DNA of 64,000 nt from assembly GCF_000208925.1 (NCBI RefSeq), contig NW_001914884.1, forward strand, positions 49,643 to 113,642, read 5' to 3'. Below the pieces are notes generated by a model that was not told the DNA's origin, ran no database searches, and saw only the letters and a list, made by a program, of their open reading frames with translations. This stretch comes from Entamoeba histolytica HM-1:IMSS (taxonomy: Eukaryota > Evosea > Mastigamoebida > Endamoebidae). Below are positions 11,701 through 22,332 of this stretch, in pieces. Both the position numbers and the translations under genes were made by a program. Numbering within the stretch: position 1 is the first letter of the stretch; every line of letters starts with the position of its first letter.

Positions 11701-12014
11701 CCAAAATCATTTTCTGAATTCATTAATCCAATAAGCGTTTGATTTAATGTGTTTCTAAAACCATCATCAAGCGTTACATAAACAGATGTTTTTCCTTTCA
11801 TGATCTCAGTTGAAAATTGATTTACAGCAAATTTTCTTACACTCACATCTTGGCTTTTTTGTAATACTAAAATGTGAAGTGAAATAAAATTTTGTTTGTC
11901 ATTTTTTAGTGCATTGTATTTTTGTTCACACTCTTTGAACGGTATTTCATTCGCTCCTGTAGGACCTCTAATAAAAACACGAAATAAATTTTCTCCAAAC
12001 TGAACTGCCTCCAT
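8748..12014 (-). CDS. IPO5: Importin beta-3 / karyopherin IPO5 (Kap121-like)
   Basis: This 1088-residue HEAT-repeat protein is the length of IPO5/Kap121 (about 1090). The family imports ribosomal proteins and histones through the nuclear pore with Ran-GTP. Central HEAT repeats read DPVPRIVSRVCDFVSCLLDN, then PYFGDLLKWLLSLL and ALCAISFIALKMKFNFVHYY, with the IKGRLIECLSVIALELKGDY segment that marks IPO5 (KTIECISLIGLAVG in animals). An acidic insertion (QREPNEEDGTELEEGI) sits in the C-terminal third, as in the family. The first ATG is at 12014; the frame is open three bases earlier only through a TTG codon. Other importin-beta members are the alternative. Confidence 0.8.
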   Translation of the reverse strand: MEAVQFGENLFRVFIRGPTGANEIPFKECEQKYNALKNDKQNFISLHILVLQKSQDVSVRKFAVNQFSTEIMKGKTSVYVTLDDGFRNTLNQTLIGLMNSENDFGVLNGYANIIGRAYTSMQALKKPWNDVHRAIFEWIMNGDSNHRIRAFQILTEDILYSQSKEEYIQLIQQYVQIIQYGLQKHDISWTKDTFKLFQVLTQTSDVEADVNNLYKIYPTFVEYIQEAINTKVSDDIVSDLLRSIDELFEEENEYAIQYIPITVQLCSGVCLQFSNDEDVQLTAFDALLTMCERFTPVFKQNKTMLYVIYEVIVLWVSTIKVTQEWLQDNDNDEDLILYSRGVEGLSSMVSFFGSAQTMNFIFQHYSLANGNCEQRHVFLQFVYRSFEGSKKPILKQSMNIFNIIFPFYLDESPRNRILAVIIINKLFTIDQKNRSNFLSPCIQIIAKLLADPVPRIVSRVCDFVSCLLDNIDSNLMKPYFGDLLKWLLSLLNSNQKKVISEALCAISFIALKMKFNFVHYYPEVLQVLKTLLNNIGTNQEYYEIKGRLIECLSVIALELKGDYCSECGNIILQEVDKVLKLPNIKIEDSLFGFVETSFTRLAEILQERFAPFLPTVLQIVLSRAQMNVICGQDDKRTDDTKNVYVDHKPFSIHTGLTDEKRNAVNSICDFASDLKSIFYPFAQPCLEVVLKLVQDPFDEDLRALAAKCVFKLLKVLESGKMKEIKNEIQVKQENLPTVLTCINVILDQLNKERFVDTITKILNYLDCIIDFCPENSIPEQTMDNIVQMINTLFNDGCNRIVDDEKQYEELEAKLQREPNEEDGTELEEGIKEQKRVESNFRMQLRIFISTLCKTQPRLSVSLINKYITPQICAILNKQNIIPLEMSFCDIILCTVSTAANQPEMIKQLSAIFLDRISKGICVENTLLYLAKLIEYPSTKEFIPRIVQIVQQTFQLREQNKRLYEIGILCFGKCIIQEPSLFDQAVVSNWLNVLPLTRFDDEIIFIMFTLIAKKVIIINTHTMKRVLDILIRTISDGCIDNISSTTKEIVSFYIRQWATTTTDIFNQLISSYNPEEQEILKELCNPTNT

Positions 12015-12017
12015 CAA

Positions 12018-14733
12018 ATGATTTTCTTTTTTTCTTTTAAGTTTTTTTAAGGGTTTATGACTATTGTCAACCCTTTTTCAGAGAAACAATTGTAAGAGGT
12101 TTGAAATAACAACTGATTTCTTTTGACATTTTTTTCTTAAAAGAAGGTGGTGATAACCATAAAGTAGTGTTTAATTGTGTATGATGACCAAACAACCTTG
12201 GGAGGTAGTTGTATGGTTTGGGTTGCTGAGACAATAGGATGGTTGTTAGAGTTTAATATTACAAGTCTTAAAGTATTATAATTAATCAATGATACATTAG
12301 CAGTTATGAAATGTGTCTAAAAAAGAAAGAAGATAGGAAATGGGTACATTAATTGACTCATTGAGTGAATGAGATAAAAAAGGCATACAATAACGGGTAT
12401 TAAAGAGTCTGTGGATATTTGTTGTTGAACAATTACAAAGCTATCCATACATATTATATGTAGAGATAATAAATTAAACTTATGAGGAAATAAGAAGAAA
12501 AACATAATTTTTAATTGTTATAAGTTATAAATAAGGTATTAATTAATTTGACAGGATAACTTAGTTGATCAGACTTTAATAAGTCATTTATTTTGAAAGA
12601 ATTAATGGGATATGTCTCATCAACAAATCTATTTGTTTGTCTCTTTCTGGGTTATAGTTGAAGTTCAATGCGTAATTTAATGTTAATATGAATTTTTAGA
12701 AATAATTCAATTTGTTATTCTTTTCAATAGTAAGTTTTATCTTTTCATAATATGGTGTGTGATGTTGTTTTAAAAGAAGAGAATTTTGTTTTTCATAGAA
12801 AAACATGATAAATTTTTCTGAGAAATAAAGTATAGTAGTATAGTATCTTCTTGTTAAAATGAGAGGAATAGAAATGATATAGTTTACAAACAAGTAAATA
12901 GCATAATAGTGATAAACAAACATATGACATTGAATAATGTTGAGTAATAGAAATAAGATATGAAAGTATTTATATTTTCATTGAGAATAGTCGTATGAAC
13001 AATAGAAATATCATATACAAGGTTGTATAAATGAACAACATAATAAGTTTAGAAACGTTTATTATAATTATCAATAAGAATAAATAAAGATTTACAGAAT
13101 GAATAACTCTTTCAAAAACATTGAAAAGATAAAGAAAATAATTTCAATAAAACAACAACTATTAATAAGAAAGAATTAAAATAAGTAGTAATTTAGAATA
13201 GAGTTATTGGTCTAATGATATAATTAAGTGATAAGAATTTTAATATGGTTATTCTTCAAAATAAAGATATATCAACACTATTCTATGAATGATACAATTC
13301 TCAAGAACAAGACACAATACATTTTTTTATGAATGTATTGTTATAAAACTATTAGTTGCTCTGATATAACAAAATTAATTATGAATCATTCAAATATTAA
13401 AAGTACAAAAACTAAGAAAATATAATTATTAGTCATTATTAAATTCTAAATACAAAAGATATAATTAAGAAATTGGTCAATAAGTTTAGATAACTACTAA
13501 CAAAGATAATTTTATGTTTAGTAATTTACTTCATAACATACACAAACAAAGATTCAATTCCACAGAGAAATTAAGTAAAAATACCGATTAAAGCAGAACA
13601 AATTTTGATATAGAAATATAAGAATTTTAACATTAAAGTAATTGTCCTTTTTAATATTTCAATAACATAGTAAAAGTGATTTGTTCATTATTTGACAATG
13701 ACAACAGATATTTATATAAAAATATTTTTGAAGAAAACACACACATCATATCATTAAATAAAATAATACCAAACAACAATAGATAGTCAAAGAATTATAT
13801 TATATAAATTAATGTACATGTTTCTATACATTCATTATACAGAATAAAATAAGAACAAAATAAACAATAATTTAATAATTTCAAAACAAAAAACATTAAA
13901 TATGAAGAGATAAATTTAATTTAAAAAGAAAATAGACATAAGAGAGAAGATTGGAAAGAAATGAAAAATTCATTTTATTGATAAGTCCAATATAAATTCA
14001 CTTGTAATTAAGTATTATTTTATGTGGTTTAGTAAAGAATAGAATTAACAAAATCATAATAATTTCATTCAACACAAAATGGTTTATCTCTTATTTGATT
14101 TATTGTTGTTCAAATTTTGAGTAGAATCAATTTTGATTGTAAAAAGTATTTCAATAAGAGTTTTTTCTATTTTCAATTTGATGCTGTTTATTGCATCAAA
14201 AAAATTCTTCTTCTAGAACTTTTTTTATTGACAAAAGGATGTAATGAGACACTCATAAAAGAATACAAGGACAACATCAATAAAGTATGATTCAAGAAAA
14301 AGATGTATTGCAATAAGAACAAGGATGATGTTTTCATCAAAATCTTTTAGATTAATGAAGCATTGGTAGAGTCACAGAAGTTATTTAATAATTTTGATAA
14401 AAGAAATGAAAGGGTGAACAAGAGAAGAAGAATAAATAGTGGATAGGTGAAGTAAATTTTAAATATGATGAAACAAATGAGATGAAGAAGATAATAAAAA
14501 GGGAATGAGAGAAAGTCAAATAGTTAAAGAAGTTTTAGAAAAGATGAAGTTAAGGTATGAATAGAATAACAAGTTAAGAGACTAAAAGAGTCATAGAAAA
14601 GAAGGAATGGATTATAAGAAAAGAAAGATGATAGAATATAGAGAAGAAAAGAAAGAAAAATAAGAAGGGAAAAAGGAAGAAAAAAAGAAAAAACAGAAAA
14701 ATCGAACTAAAAAAATTAAGAAATTGGTGGGAC
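12018..14733. other. Long gene-free region, divergent promoters of IPO5 and raptor
   Basis: About 2.7 kb without a credible gene on either strand. Bases 12030-12330 are slightly richer in G+C (around ccttgggaggtagttgtatggtttggg) but have no open frame. From about 12600 to 14400 it is plain A+T-rich DNA with small palindromes (for example caatacatt/aatgtattg near 13316-13345). From about 14400 to 14715 the plus strand is almost all purine (GA-rich). No tRNA, rRNA or transposon was recognised. Confidence 0.55.
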
Positions 14734-17700
14734 ATGACAAAAAGTAATTTATTTGAACGAGTTTGTTTAATTGAGAAGAATCAAAAGAAAGGACTAAGAC
14801 ATAGGTGAAAATAAATAATGAAGAATACATTTCTATTTGTGGTGTTCATGAACCACAACACAAAAGTAAAAAATATCAATATCTTCAAACACCAGGAATA
14901 GTTAGAACGCCACATCTTATAATCTGTTGTTGTTTAAATATTGGAACAGAACCACCAGGATATAAAAAACCAAAAGTAAGTTCAAATACATTTGGATGGA
15001 TTAATACTAAAGAACATAAAAAAAGAGAAATAGGATATGAAATTACAAATCAACTTGGAATTCAATATCAAAGATATTGTACACCAACAGTCTCAACAGA
15101 AGGGTTATGGGATCCATCAATAGAAAAAGTCAAAAAAGCATGTATTGGAGCAAGAGAACGATTTGGGAAAGACAGAATATTATTTCATTATAATGGACAT
15201 GGAGTACCATTACCAACAATTAATCATGAATGTTGGTTTTTTGATGAAGATATAACTACATATGTGCCAATGAATATTAGTGAAATCTATGCATGTTTAG
15301 GGGAGAGAGGAGTTTATGTATTTGATTGTCCATATTCAGAAAGACTTTTCAAATGGTTTACAAAACGAAATGAAATAATAAAAAAACAACATAAAAAAGT
15401 AGCAGAATATATTGTTTTTTCAGGATATGGAGATTTACAAGCACCTCAAACAAATCCAAATTATCCAATAGATATATTTTCAACATGTTTAACGACACCA
15501 TTATCAATGGCAATATTAGACTATTATTATTCAACAGAATGTATTATTCCTATACCAACGTCATTTTTAAAAACATTACCTATAGAAAATAAAACAAAAA
15601 TACAACCATTTTCAGAATTATATGCTATTTTAACATCTATTATAGAAGCAATTGCATGGAATGTATTACCAGCAGAACTTTTTATGAAATTATTTAGACA
15701 AGATATTGCTGTAGCATCATTATTTAGACATTTTATTTTGGCATGTAGAATAATGAAAAAATTTAATTACAAACCACAATCATTTCCAGAACTTCCAGAT
15801 ACATCAAATCATTTATTATGGAAAACATGGGATAGTGTATTAGAACTTGCAATTCCTAAATTGATTAATTCAACAAGACAAATTAATTATTTACCATCAC
15901 CATTTTTTAATAATTTAATAATATCATTAAAAACATGGTTATCAATTCATCCAGATAAACCATCTAAACCATGTATCTTACCAATGATATTTCGATTATT
16001 TTTAAGAAAAGACTATACATATGAAGTATTTGGATTAATTTGTGAATATGTAGATTTAGGATTTTTTGCATGTGATCGAGTTGTTAATATTGGGTTTATA
16101 CCATTATTAGTACAAAGTTTAGAAAAAGAAGGATTAGAAGAATTTGGTGTTTTTTGTTTAGCAAAGATATTTTCATATGACTCAAGCCTTATTTCACATT
16201 ACCTTAGAGGGTCTATTAGAACATTAATCAGAATTGTTCAAAAAGGAGAAAATCCAAAAGAAAGTATCTGTGGATTATTTTTATTAGCACAAATATTTGG
16301 AGATGGAGAAGTTATGAAACAAATTGATACAAAAGGACTTTATAATATTTTTATTGGAACGTCTAGAAGAGAGAATTGGCTAATTAAAGTTTGGTCAATG
16401 GTATGTTTAGCACGTCTTATTGAACAAGAAACAACAAAAAGAGGAATTTATGAGAATGCACAAATACAAGGAATGATAATAGAATTATCTAAAGACAAAA
16501 AGCCACTTGTACGAAGTTCAGTAATTTATTTAATAATGCATGGAATACCACAACCAAGAAGCGAAGAAACACAAGAAATGTTAAATGGATTACAAGGGAT
16601 AATATTTGAATTAGCAAAAGATGGATGTCCTACAGTAAGAAGTTTACTTGTTGTTTTAATCTTTAAAATTATGTCAAGTGGATATAATGGAAATAAATAT
16701 CAAGAAGTTTTAGAATATTTAGCAAATGATCCAGATCCAGATGTTATTAGAGCATCAGAAGGATTAATAACATTAAATGAAAAGATCAAAGGGTCAAGAA
16801 TAAATATGAGAAAACAAATGGCATCACCATTAGAGCAATTTATTAAGACAAGCAAAAAAATATTTGATGATTTAATAGAGAGATTTTATTGTTCTATTAG
16901 AGACATATTTAGAAAACCATTATTAATAGAAGTTATTAATGAAAATAAAAGAGCAAAAAAAGAATGGTTTGAAAAACAGTCTATTGCAACACAATCAAGT
17001 TGTAGAGATTTATATATTGATATTCCAAATAGAGAAATGAAAGAAGAAAGTAAATTAACGATAATAAATAATATGTATATTCCTAAAAAAGTTATTTTCC
17101 ATCCTACACTTCCAGTTATTTTAAGCGATGTTGGACATGATAGTATTGGAATATATGAATATAAAGTTAGTCCATTTCCAACAAAAACATTTTCAAATTT
17201 TAATGCAATTAACACATCAATTAATTTTATTGATTGGATGAATAAAAGTGATTCATTATTAATATCAGGATGTGAAGATGGAAGTATTAGAATTTGGGGA
17301 GATTGGTCAAATGAACATAAGTCAGTTAGTTCATGGAGAGGAATTCCAAACCAAGGAATAAGCAAAGCACGGTTTTCAACAATAACAAACAATAGAATTT
17401 GTGTAGGAGCTGATTATTCCATATGTGTTTGGGATGCCGAATTAGAAGAATGTATTAATACATTTAAAATAGAAGAGACAGTAAGTTGTTTAAGTCCATT
17501 TAGTGATAAGTCATTTTTTTGTGGAGGTAGTAATGGAACAGTCAATATTATTGATATTCGATGTGAAAATATTAGTCAATGGAAAGAACAAAAAAGGGAA
17601 ATTGTAAATGTAGGATATTCTACTAGATCATTTACAGTTGTTACAACAAGTAAAGGAGAAACATCAGAAGTTTGTTTATATGACATAAGAAAAATAAGTG

Positions 17701-17975
17701 AAAGTCAAAGTTGTAAAGCATATAAAACAATTGATATTCCTGAAATTACTAGTGCATGTGTACATGAAGAAGCACCATATTTTGCTATAGGAACAACAAA
17801 TAATTATGTTCAACTTTATAATGTAATAACAGGAACAAAATATCAAGAATTAAAATCATATGAAAATATCTTTAGATTTAAATCATATCCAGTTAATTCT
17901 GTAAGTTTCCCAGACTATAACTTTTCATTAGCAGTTACAACAAATACCAATATTATTATTTATTCACTTAATTAA
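14734..17975 (+). CDS. RPTOR: Raptor (TORC1 subunit), two exons
   Basis: Raptor is the substrate-recruiting scaffold of TOR complex 1. The main exon (14805-17975) has no usable ATG near its start; it opens right after a TAG. A 44-bp intron (14761-14804) with donor GTTTGTTTAA and acceptor ATAG joins it in frame to a 27-base first exon (14734-14760) coding MTKSNLFER, giving 1065 residues. The N-terminal RNC caspase-like domain carries TPHLIICCCLNIGTEPPGYK, then RILFHYNGHGVPLPT, FFDEDITTYVPMNI and GVYVFDCPYSE. HEAT/ARM repeats fill the middle, and a C-terminal WD40 propeller starts near residue 760 (KSDSLLISGCEDGSIRIWG). The length is shorter than human raptor (1335) and close to a minimal core. 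The TOR signalling function is family knowledge; the first exon is inferred. Confidence 0.88.
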
Positions 17976-18144
17976 AAAAATCAAATATTCTAATTCACTG
18001 TTTTTTATTTAAATTAAATATTTAAATTCTCTTTTTTAATATTTCATTGAAAAATCAAAATTCTCACCTTAATATTTAATCTTAGTTCTTTTTCTTTTCT
18101 TTATTATTAATCTGAAAAACATTATGAATCTTTTAATTAATTGA

Positions 18145-19110
18145 ATGTCTTTTATCTTTATTCCTACTGTTAGAACATTACACCAAGCTGAACTTGTTCT
18201 TAACCACAAAAACACATATTTAAGAGTAAATTCTTCACATATGGAAGTTCCACAATTAGTTGAATTTATTCATCAATTAGTAGATAAATACCCAGGTCAA
18301 AAAATTTATGTTGACCTTCAAGGAAGTAAAATTAGAATATCTCGTTCACAACCAAATCTTATCTTAACAAAAGACCAATCAGTTGAACTCACTATTAAAG
18401 CACCAACAAAAGATACAAAAGCAATTCATATTGGAAACCCTAATACTATTAAACTACTTTCTCAAGGGACTCACGTTAAAATTGATGATGGAAGAATGGA
18501 AATTGTTGTTAATTCTATTAAAGACTCAGAAACAGCTATAGCAACAGTTATTAAAGGTGGAGAATTAAAACCAGGAAAAGGTTTTAATTTACAACCACAT
18601 CCATTTGTACAAAATCAATTAAGTGAAAGAGATGCAGAAATTGTTGAAAAATTAAAGGATGTTAAAGAAGTATGTTTTGCTTTATCATTTGTTTGTGTAG
18701 TTGAAGAAATTCAAGACTTAAAAAAAAGAAGTAATGGAAAATATATTGTTGCTAAAATTGAACGAGAAATGGATTTAGAAAGATTAAAAGCAATTTCAAG
18801 TCAATGTAATGAAATTTGGATTTGTAGAGGTGATATGGGTGTTCAATTAGGATTTGTTGGAATGGCTAAATTCGTTAGAGAATATACTACATTTATGAAA
18901 CAACTTAATTGTCCATCAATTATGGCTGGTGAAGTGATGGAACATTTATGTGATAATACTATTCCTACACGTTCAGAAATATGTTATTTAGGAAATTTAA
19001 TTGCTGATGGTTATAATGGAATAGTATTATCAGATGAAACAGTTTTTGGAAAATATCCACAACAAACAATGGATTTTTGTTATGACTTTGTCCAACAATA
19101 TTTAAATTAA
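18145..19110 (+). CDS. Pyruvate kinase-like protein lacking the C-terminal domain
   Basis: This 321-residue protein follows pyruvate kinase through the TIM barrel and B domain: LRVNSSHM (R/N/S/H of the active site), VDLQGSKIR, KIDDGRMEI, GGELKPGKGFNLQ, AKIEREMD (the K and E of KIEN), WICRGDMGVQLG (metal Asp), MAGEVMEHL and a degenerate TRSEICYLGNLIADG...LSDETVFGKYP. It stops there, so the whole regulatory C domain (about 130-150 residues) is missing. Several usually invariant positions differ: DTKGPE is DLQGSK, and LSGETA is LSDETV. The metal and phosphoryl-transfer residues seem present, so activity is possible but not assured. It is either a minimal, non-allosteric PK or a repurposed paralogue. 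Start ATG is the first in frame. Confidence 0.75.
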   Translation: MSFIFIPTVRTLHQAELVLNHKNTYLRVNSSHMEVPQLVEFIHQLVDKYPGQKIYVDLQGSKIRISRSQPNLILTKDQSVELTIKAPTKDTKAIHIGNPNTIKLLSQGTHVKIDDGRMEIVVNSIKDSETAIATVIKGGELKPGKGFNLQPHPFVQNQLSERDAEIVEKLKDVKEVCFALSFVCVVEEIQDLKKRSNGKYIVAKIEREMDLERLKAISSQCNEIWICRGDMGVQLGFVGMAKFVREYTTFMKQLNCPSIMAGEVMEHLCDNTIPTRSEICYLGNLIADGYNGIVLSDETVFGKYPQQTMDFCYDFVQQYLN

Positions 19111-19558
19111 TTAAATCATTAATTTAACTTTTCTTTTTCTTTTATTTAATTCTATAATACAATCCATTTCTTACTATCATTGATTTATCTTATGTATATA
19201 GTTTAATCTTCATAATAATATCTTACTATTAATGACAAAAGTCTTTGTAATGAATTGTTTTGTTTTTTTGAATCAAAAATAAACTACTTTCACATTCTTT
19301 TTCATACAATATTGTTTATTAGAAGTATTAAATAATAAGTTGATGACTTTTGAATCATTTAACAAGTACAATGAAGTATGAGTATCAAAACCATAATAAA
19401 AGAAATTATTATGAAGTATTGTTTTTACATTAATTTTTAACAATACCTGAGAATGTCAAATAGTTAGAATCTTTATTATTGATAGTATTGCAATGTCTGT
19501 GTAGTTTTGGATTTAATCAAGAGTCTATCAACCTGAAAAACAGTGTAAATGATGTCAA
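19111..19558. other. Intergenic between convergent PK-like and VIT-vWA genes
   Basis: About 450 bases of A+T-rich DNA between two stop codons. Nothing beyond expected 3' flanks was recognised. Confidence 0.5.
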
Positions 19559-21400
19559 TTAAAATTGTAATGACTTGACTATTGAATGAATCTTTGTTTT
19601 AATATCTTCTTTTAATCTTGGTTTACTAGATAACCAGTTTTCTGCTTTTTTAACAACTAATTTCCATTCAACTTTATTCTCACTAAATTTCTCTTGTAAA
19701 ACTTCAATGACAAAGAATGTTTGAATAACAGAACTCTCTACATCATCAACTTCAACTTCTTTAATTTCTTTAATTATTTTATCAACACCTACAAATTCTC
19801 CATTTGCTTTTTGGCATTTAATAATTTCTTCGTATTTTTGTTCTTTTGTTGTTTCAACTTCTTTCTTTCTTAGATTTGTTGAACATTGATCAACACTTTC
19901 TTGACTCATTTTTCTTTCACATTCATGCTTTTCTTTTTCACAACCATTTACTGTTGAATTAGTTTGTCTCATTGCCATACGCTTCATTTTTTCAGAGTGT
20001 TTCATTATCATTGGTTTAGCACATTCCATCATCATAGGTTTAGCACATCTCATCATCATAGGTTTAATAAAATGTCCGTTTCCTCCACATGATGGATAAT
20101 TTGCATTTAAGTTAATATTCTTGATAAAGTCAACTTCTTTTTTGGTTGTTTTGTCAACAGCAATAAATGCTGTTTCTTTACAAAGAACATGATATTTCAT
20201 TGATAATTTTTTTGCTTCTTCTTTTTTGTTTTCACTTTCTAATTTTCTGATTTGATTAAGTGCCATTAATTGATGAACAATAATTCCTTTGGTTATGTTA
20301 ATGCTTTTTGTATTCTTGTATGTGACTTCTTTTTCTCCACATCTTCCTTTTATTTCACTTTCGATATTTTGTCCTTCTTTAATTTCTTCGTTGCATTGAA
20401 TATAACATGTTGTCATTCCATAGAAATTACTAATTTCTTTTGGTGTTATCTCTCCTTTAATATTCCATTCAACTGTACATTCATTAATAGATGGAATGAG
20501 AATACGCTCAGTGATTTTTGAAACTTCTTTCTTCAATACATTTGGGTTTTTAGAAATGGCTGAAATTCCATTACCAATTCGACCTATATTTCTAATTAAT
20601 TCTACATCACAACTTCTTCCTAATCCAACTCCATGTAATGAATTCTTTTTTGAAAGAGTTCTAATGTATTCAATTGTACTTGTCTTATTATCGACATATC
20701 CATCAGTTAATAAAATTATATGACACTTCTCCGTATTATTATCAATCAATGCTTTCAATGGTGCATGCATATTTGTTCCTCCATAATTTGCTTCAAAATG
20801 TGAAACAGTTTCTGATGCAAACTTTAATGTATCTTCATTATATTCTGTCATTTCTTTAAATATAAAGTCATATGTACTTCCAAATGAAATAATCTGAAAT
20901 TTGGAGTTTAGTGGTAATTGTCTTAAGAATAATTGTAACATATTTCTTAATGCTGTGATTCCTTCTCCATACATACTTCCACTTCTATCACAAATGAAGA
21001 CAATATTAATATTTCCTTCTTTTTCTTTACTGATGAATGTGGATGAAATGCCAACTTCATCTGTATCTTCGTCTTTCATTCCAAGTATTAAATCCCCATT
21101 TAATGGAATATTAACTTCCTCTTCTCCACTTAATACCCCTTTAAAACTGAATGTGGAACTTCCTGTAACTTTGATTGAATATGGGATTTGTTGTTTTTCA
21201 TCTGACTCAATCAAGTTAGGAATCTTCATTACTAACTCGTCATCTTGAATCTCCATATGTGTAAGATATTCAATACTAAATGTTACTTCACTATGTTTAT
21301 TGATTAGTCCAAGTGTAATACTGAATGTTGTATCATCAACTTGTTCCATTACAGCTGAACTATATCCATTTGTTGTTGCATCACTTTGTTCAATTTTAGC
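19559..21400 (-). CDS. VIT-vWA domain protein, 5' end lost in assembly gap
   Basis: The first in-frame ATG (21349) would give 596 residues, but the frame stays open for 17 more codons into the N gap. Those codons include NGYSSAV, which reads straight into MEQVDDTTFSITLGLI and completes the start of a VIT (inter-alpha-trypsin) domain; so the true start lies in the gap. The vWA domain follows, with the metal-site motif DRSGSM at residue 121 counted from that Met, then GGTNMHAPL and LLTDGYVDN. A Met-rich repeat (three KPMMM-like units near residues 430-450) and a lysine-glutamate-rich tail come next, then a conserved C-terminal helix region (WKLVVKKAENWLSSKP). No signal peptide is visible in what remains. 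Adhesion or complex assembly is the usual role of vWA; here it is probably cytosolic. Confidence 0.82.
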   Translation of the reverse strand, partial: AKIEQSDATTNGYSSAVMEQVDDTTFSITLGLINKHSEVTFSIEYLTHMEIQDDELVMKIPNLIESDEKQQIPYSIKVTGSSTFSFKGVLSGEEEVNIPLNGDLILGMKDEDTDEVGISSTFISKEKEGNINIVFICDRSGSMYGEGITALRNMLQLFLRQLPLNSKFQIISFGSTYDFIFKEMTEYNEDTLKFASETVSHFEANYGGTNMHAPLKALIDNNTEKCHIILLTDGYVDNKTSTIEYIRTLSKKNSLHGVGLGRSCDVELIRNIGRIGNGISAISKNPNVLKKEVSKITERILIPSINECTVEWNIKGEITPKEISNFYGMTTCYIQCNEEIKEGQNIESEIKGRCGEKEVTYKNTKSINITKGIIVHQLMALNQIRKLESENKKEEAKKLSMKYHVLCKETAFIAVDKTTKKEVDFIKNINLNANYPSCGGNGHFIKPMMMRCAKPMMMECAKPMIMKHSEKMKRMAMRQTNSTVNGCEKEKHECERKMSQESVDQCSTNLRKKEVETTKEQKYEEIIKCQKANGEFVGVDKIIKEIKEVEVDDVESSVIQTFFVIEVLQEKFSENKVEWKLVVKKAENWLSSKPRLKEDIKTKIHSIVKSLQF

Positions 21401-21500
21401 NNNNNNNNNNNNNNNNNNNNNNNNNNNNNNNNNNNNNNNNNNNNNNNNNNNNNNNNNNNNNNNNNNNNNNNNNNNNNNNNNNNNNNNNNNNNNNNNNNNN
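21401..21500. other. Assembly gap (100 N)
   Basis: One hundred N bases, the conventional length for a gap of unknown size. It removes the N-terminus of the VIT-vWA gene and the C-terminus of the BAR gene. Confidence 0.99.
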
Positions 21501-22332
21501 TAGAACTTCCTGAATTTTCAAATTCTGATGGCTCATATGTTCCATCCATAACATCACTTGACTTCTTTGAGAAGACATTTGCATCAATAACCATTGAAGA
21601 TTCTCCTGGAGTAATAATTGGTGCTGGGTCAAGTGCACAAATTCTGAAATTACTAGAAACTTCTGAAGCTTCTCCCCAATAATTATTTAAATGATTCAAA
21701 TAATCTGTATAACTAACAATAAGAGTCCCACAAATTGGTGAAACAACCTCCTCAGCAGAAGATGTTAATTTTTCAACATCAGCAATAATTTCATTTCTAA
21801 GATAATTGTAAAGGTCTCTAGCAACATTGTATTTGTTCTGTGCTTCTCCAAGTCCACTTTGTTTTCCTGGTGGTTTCTTAGAAATGCTGAGGACTGAGTC
21901 ATGATATCTATCCATATCAACTCTTCTATTGTGACAAATTTCAAATCTCTTTTCCATTACTTTGAATTGTTCCATATAAGTTTTTAATGGAACAATAATA
22001 TCACTTTCAATTCTTGTTTCATATGTATTAACTCCTTCATCAATTTTTTGGAATGTTGAAATTATAGAATCAATATCAGACTTTGTTTCTGGACTAGTAT
22101 TAACAACACAATCACCTAATGATGTTAAAACTTCAACTTGCATCAAATTAGTAGCATGTACTGTTGGTGCTAACTTCTTGATAACATCTAAAATATTCTT
22201 AAACTTTTTATAAGACTCACTAAGTTTATTCTTAGCATATTGAACATCACTATCCATAGTTTTTTGACCTGCACCAACATGGGTTTTAATTTGATAAAAC
22301 TTTCTTCCAAATGCGTCTCCAATTCCGCTCAT
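21501..22332 (-). CDS. BAR-domain protein (amphiphysin/Rvs type), 3' end lost in gap
   Basis: About 277 residues are visible before the gap. They form an N-BAR-like domain: MSGIGDAFGRKFYQIKTHVG (amphipathic start), then long helices such as ESYKKFKNILDVIKKLAP and a segment with RRVDMDRYHDSVLSISKK, matching the amphiphysin/Rvs167 K-R-x-D-Y-D stretch, and ARDLYNYLRNEIIADVEKL. The family bends membranes during endocytosis and phagocytosis. After the BAR domain comes an acidic, Ser/Pro-rich linker. An SH3 domain would be expected next and may lie in the gap. The tail that seems to continue in frame beyond the N run is an artefact of N translation. Confidence 0.8.

Noticed and set aside
12430..12480. 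Short similarity of tgtagagataataaa to the LINE RT end at 63980
   Set aside because: Only about 15 bases, with no RT or endonuclease motif around it.
21349..21500. BAR reading frame continuing through the N run to a stop before 21349
   Set aside because: Frame across a gap of unknown length is meaningless; the continuation shares the bases of the VIT-vWA N-terminus.
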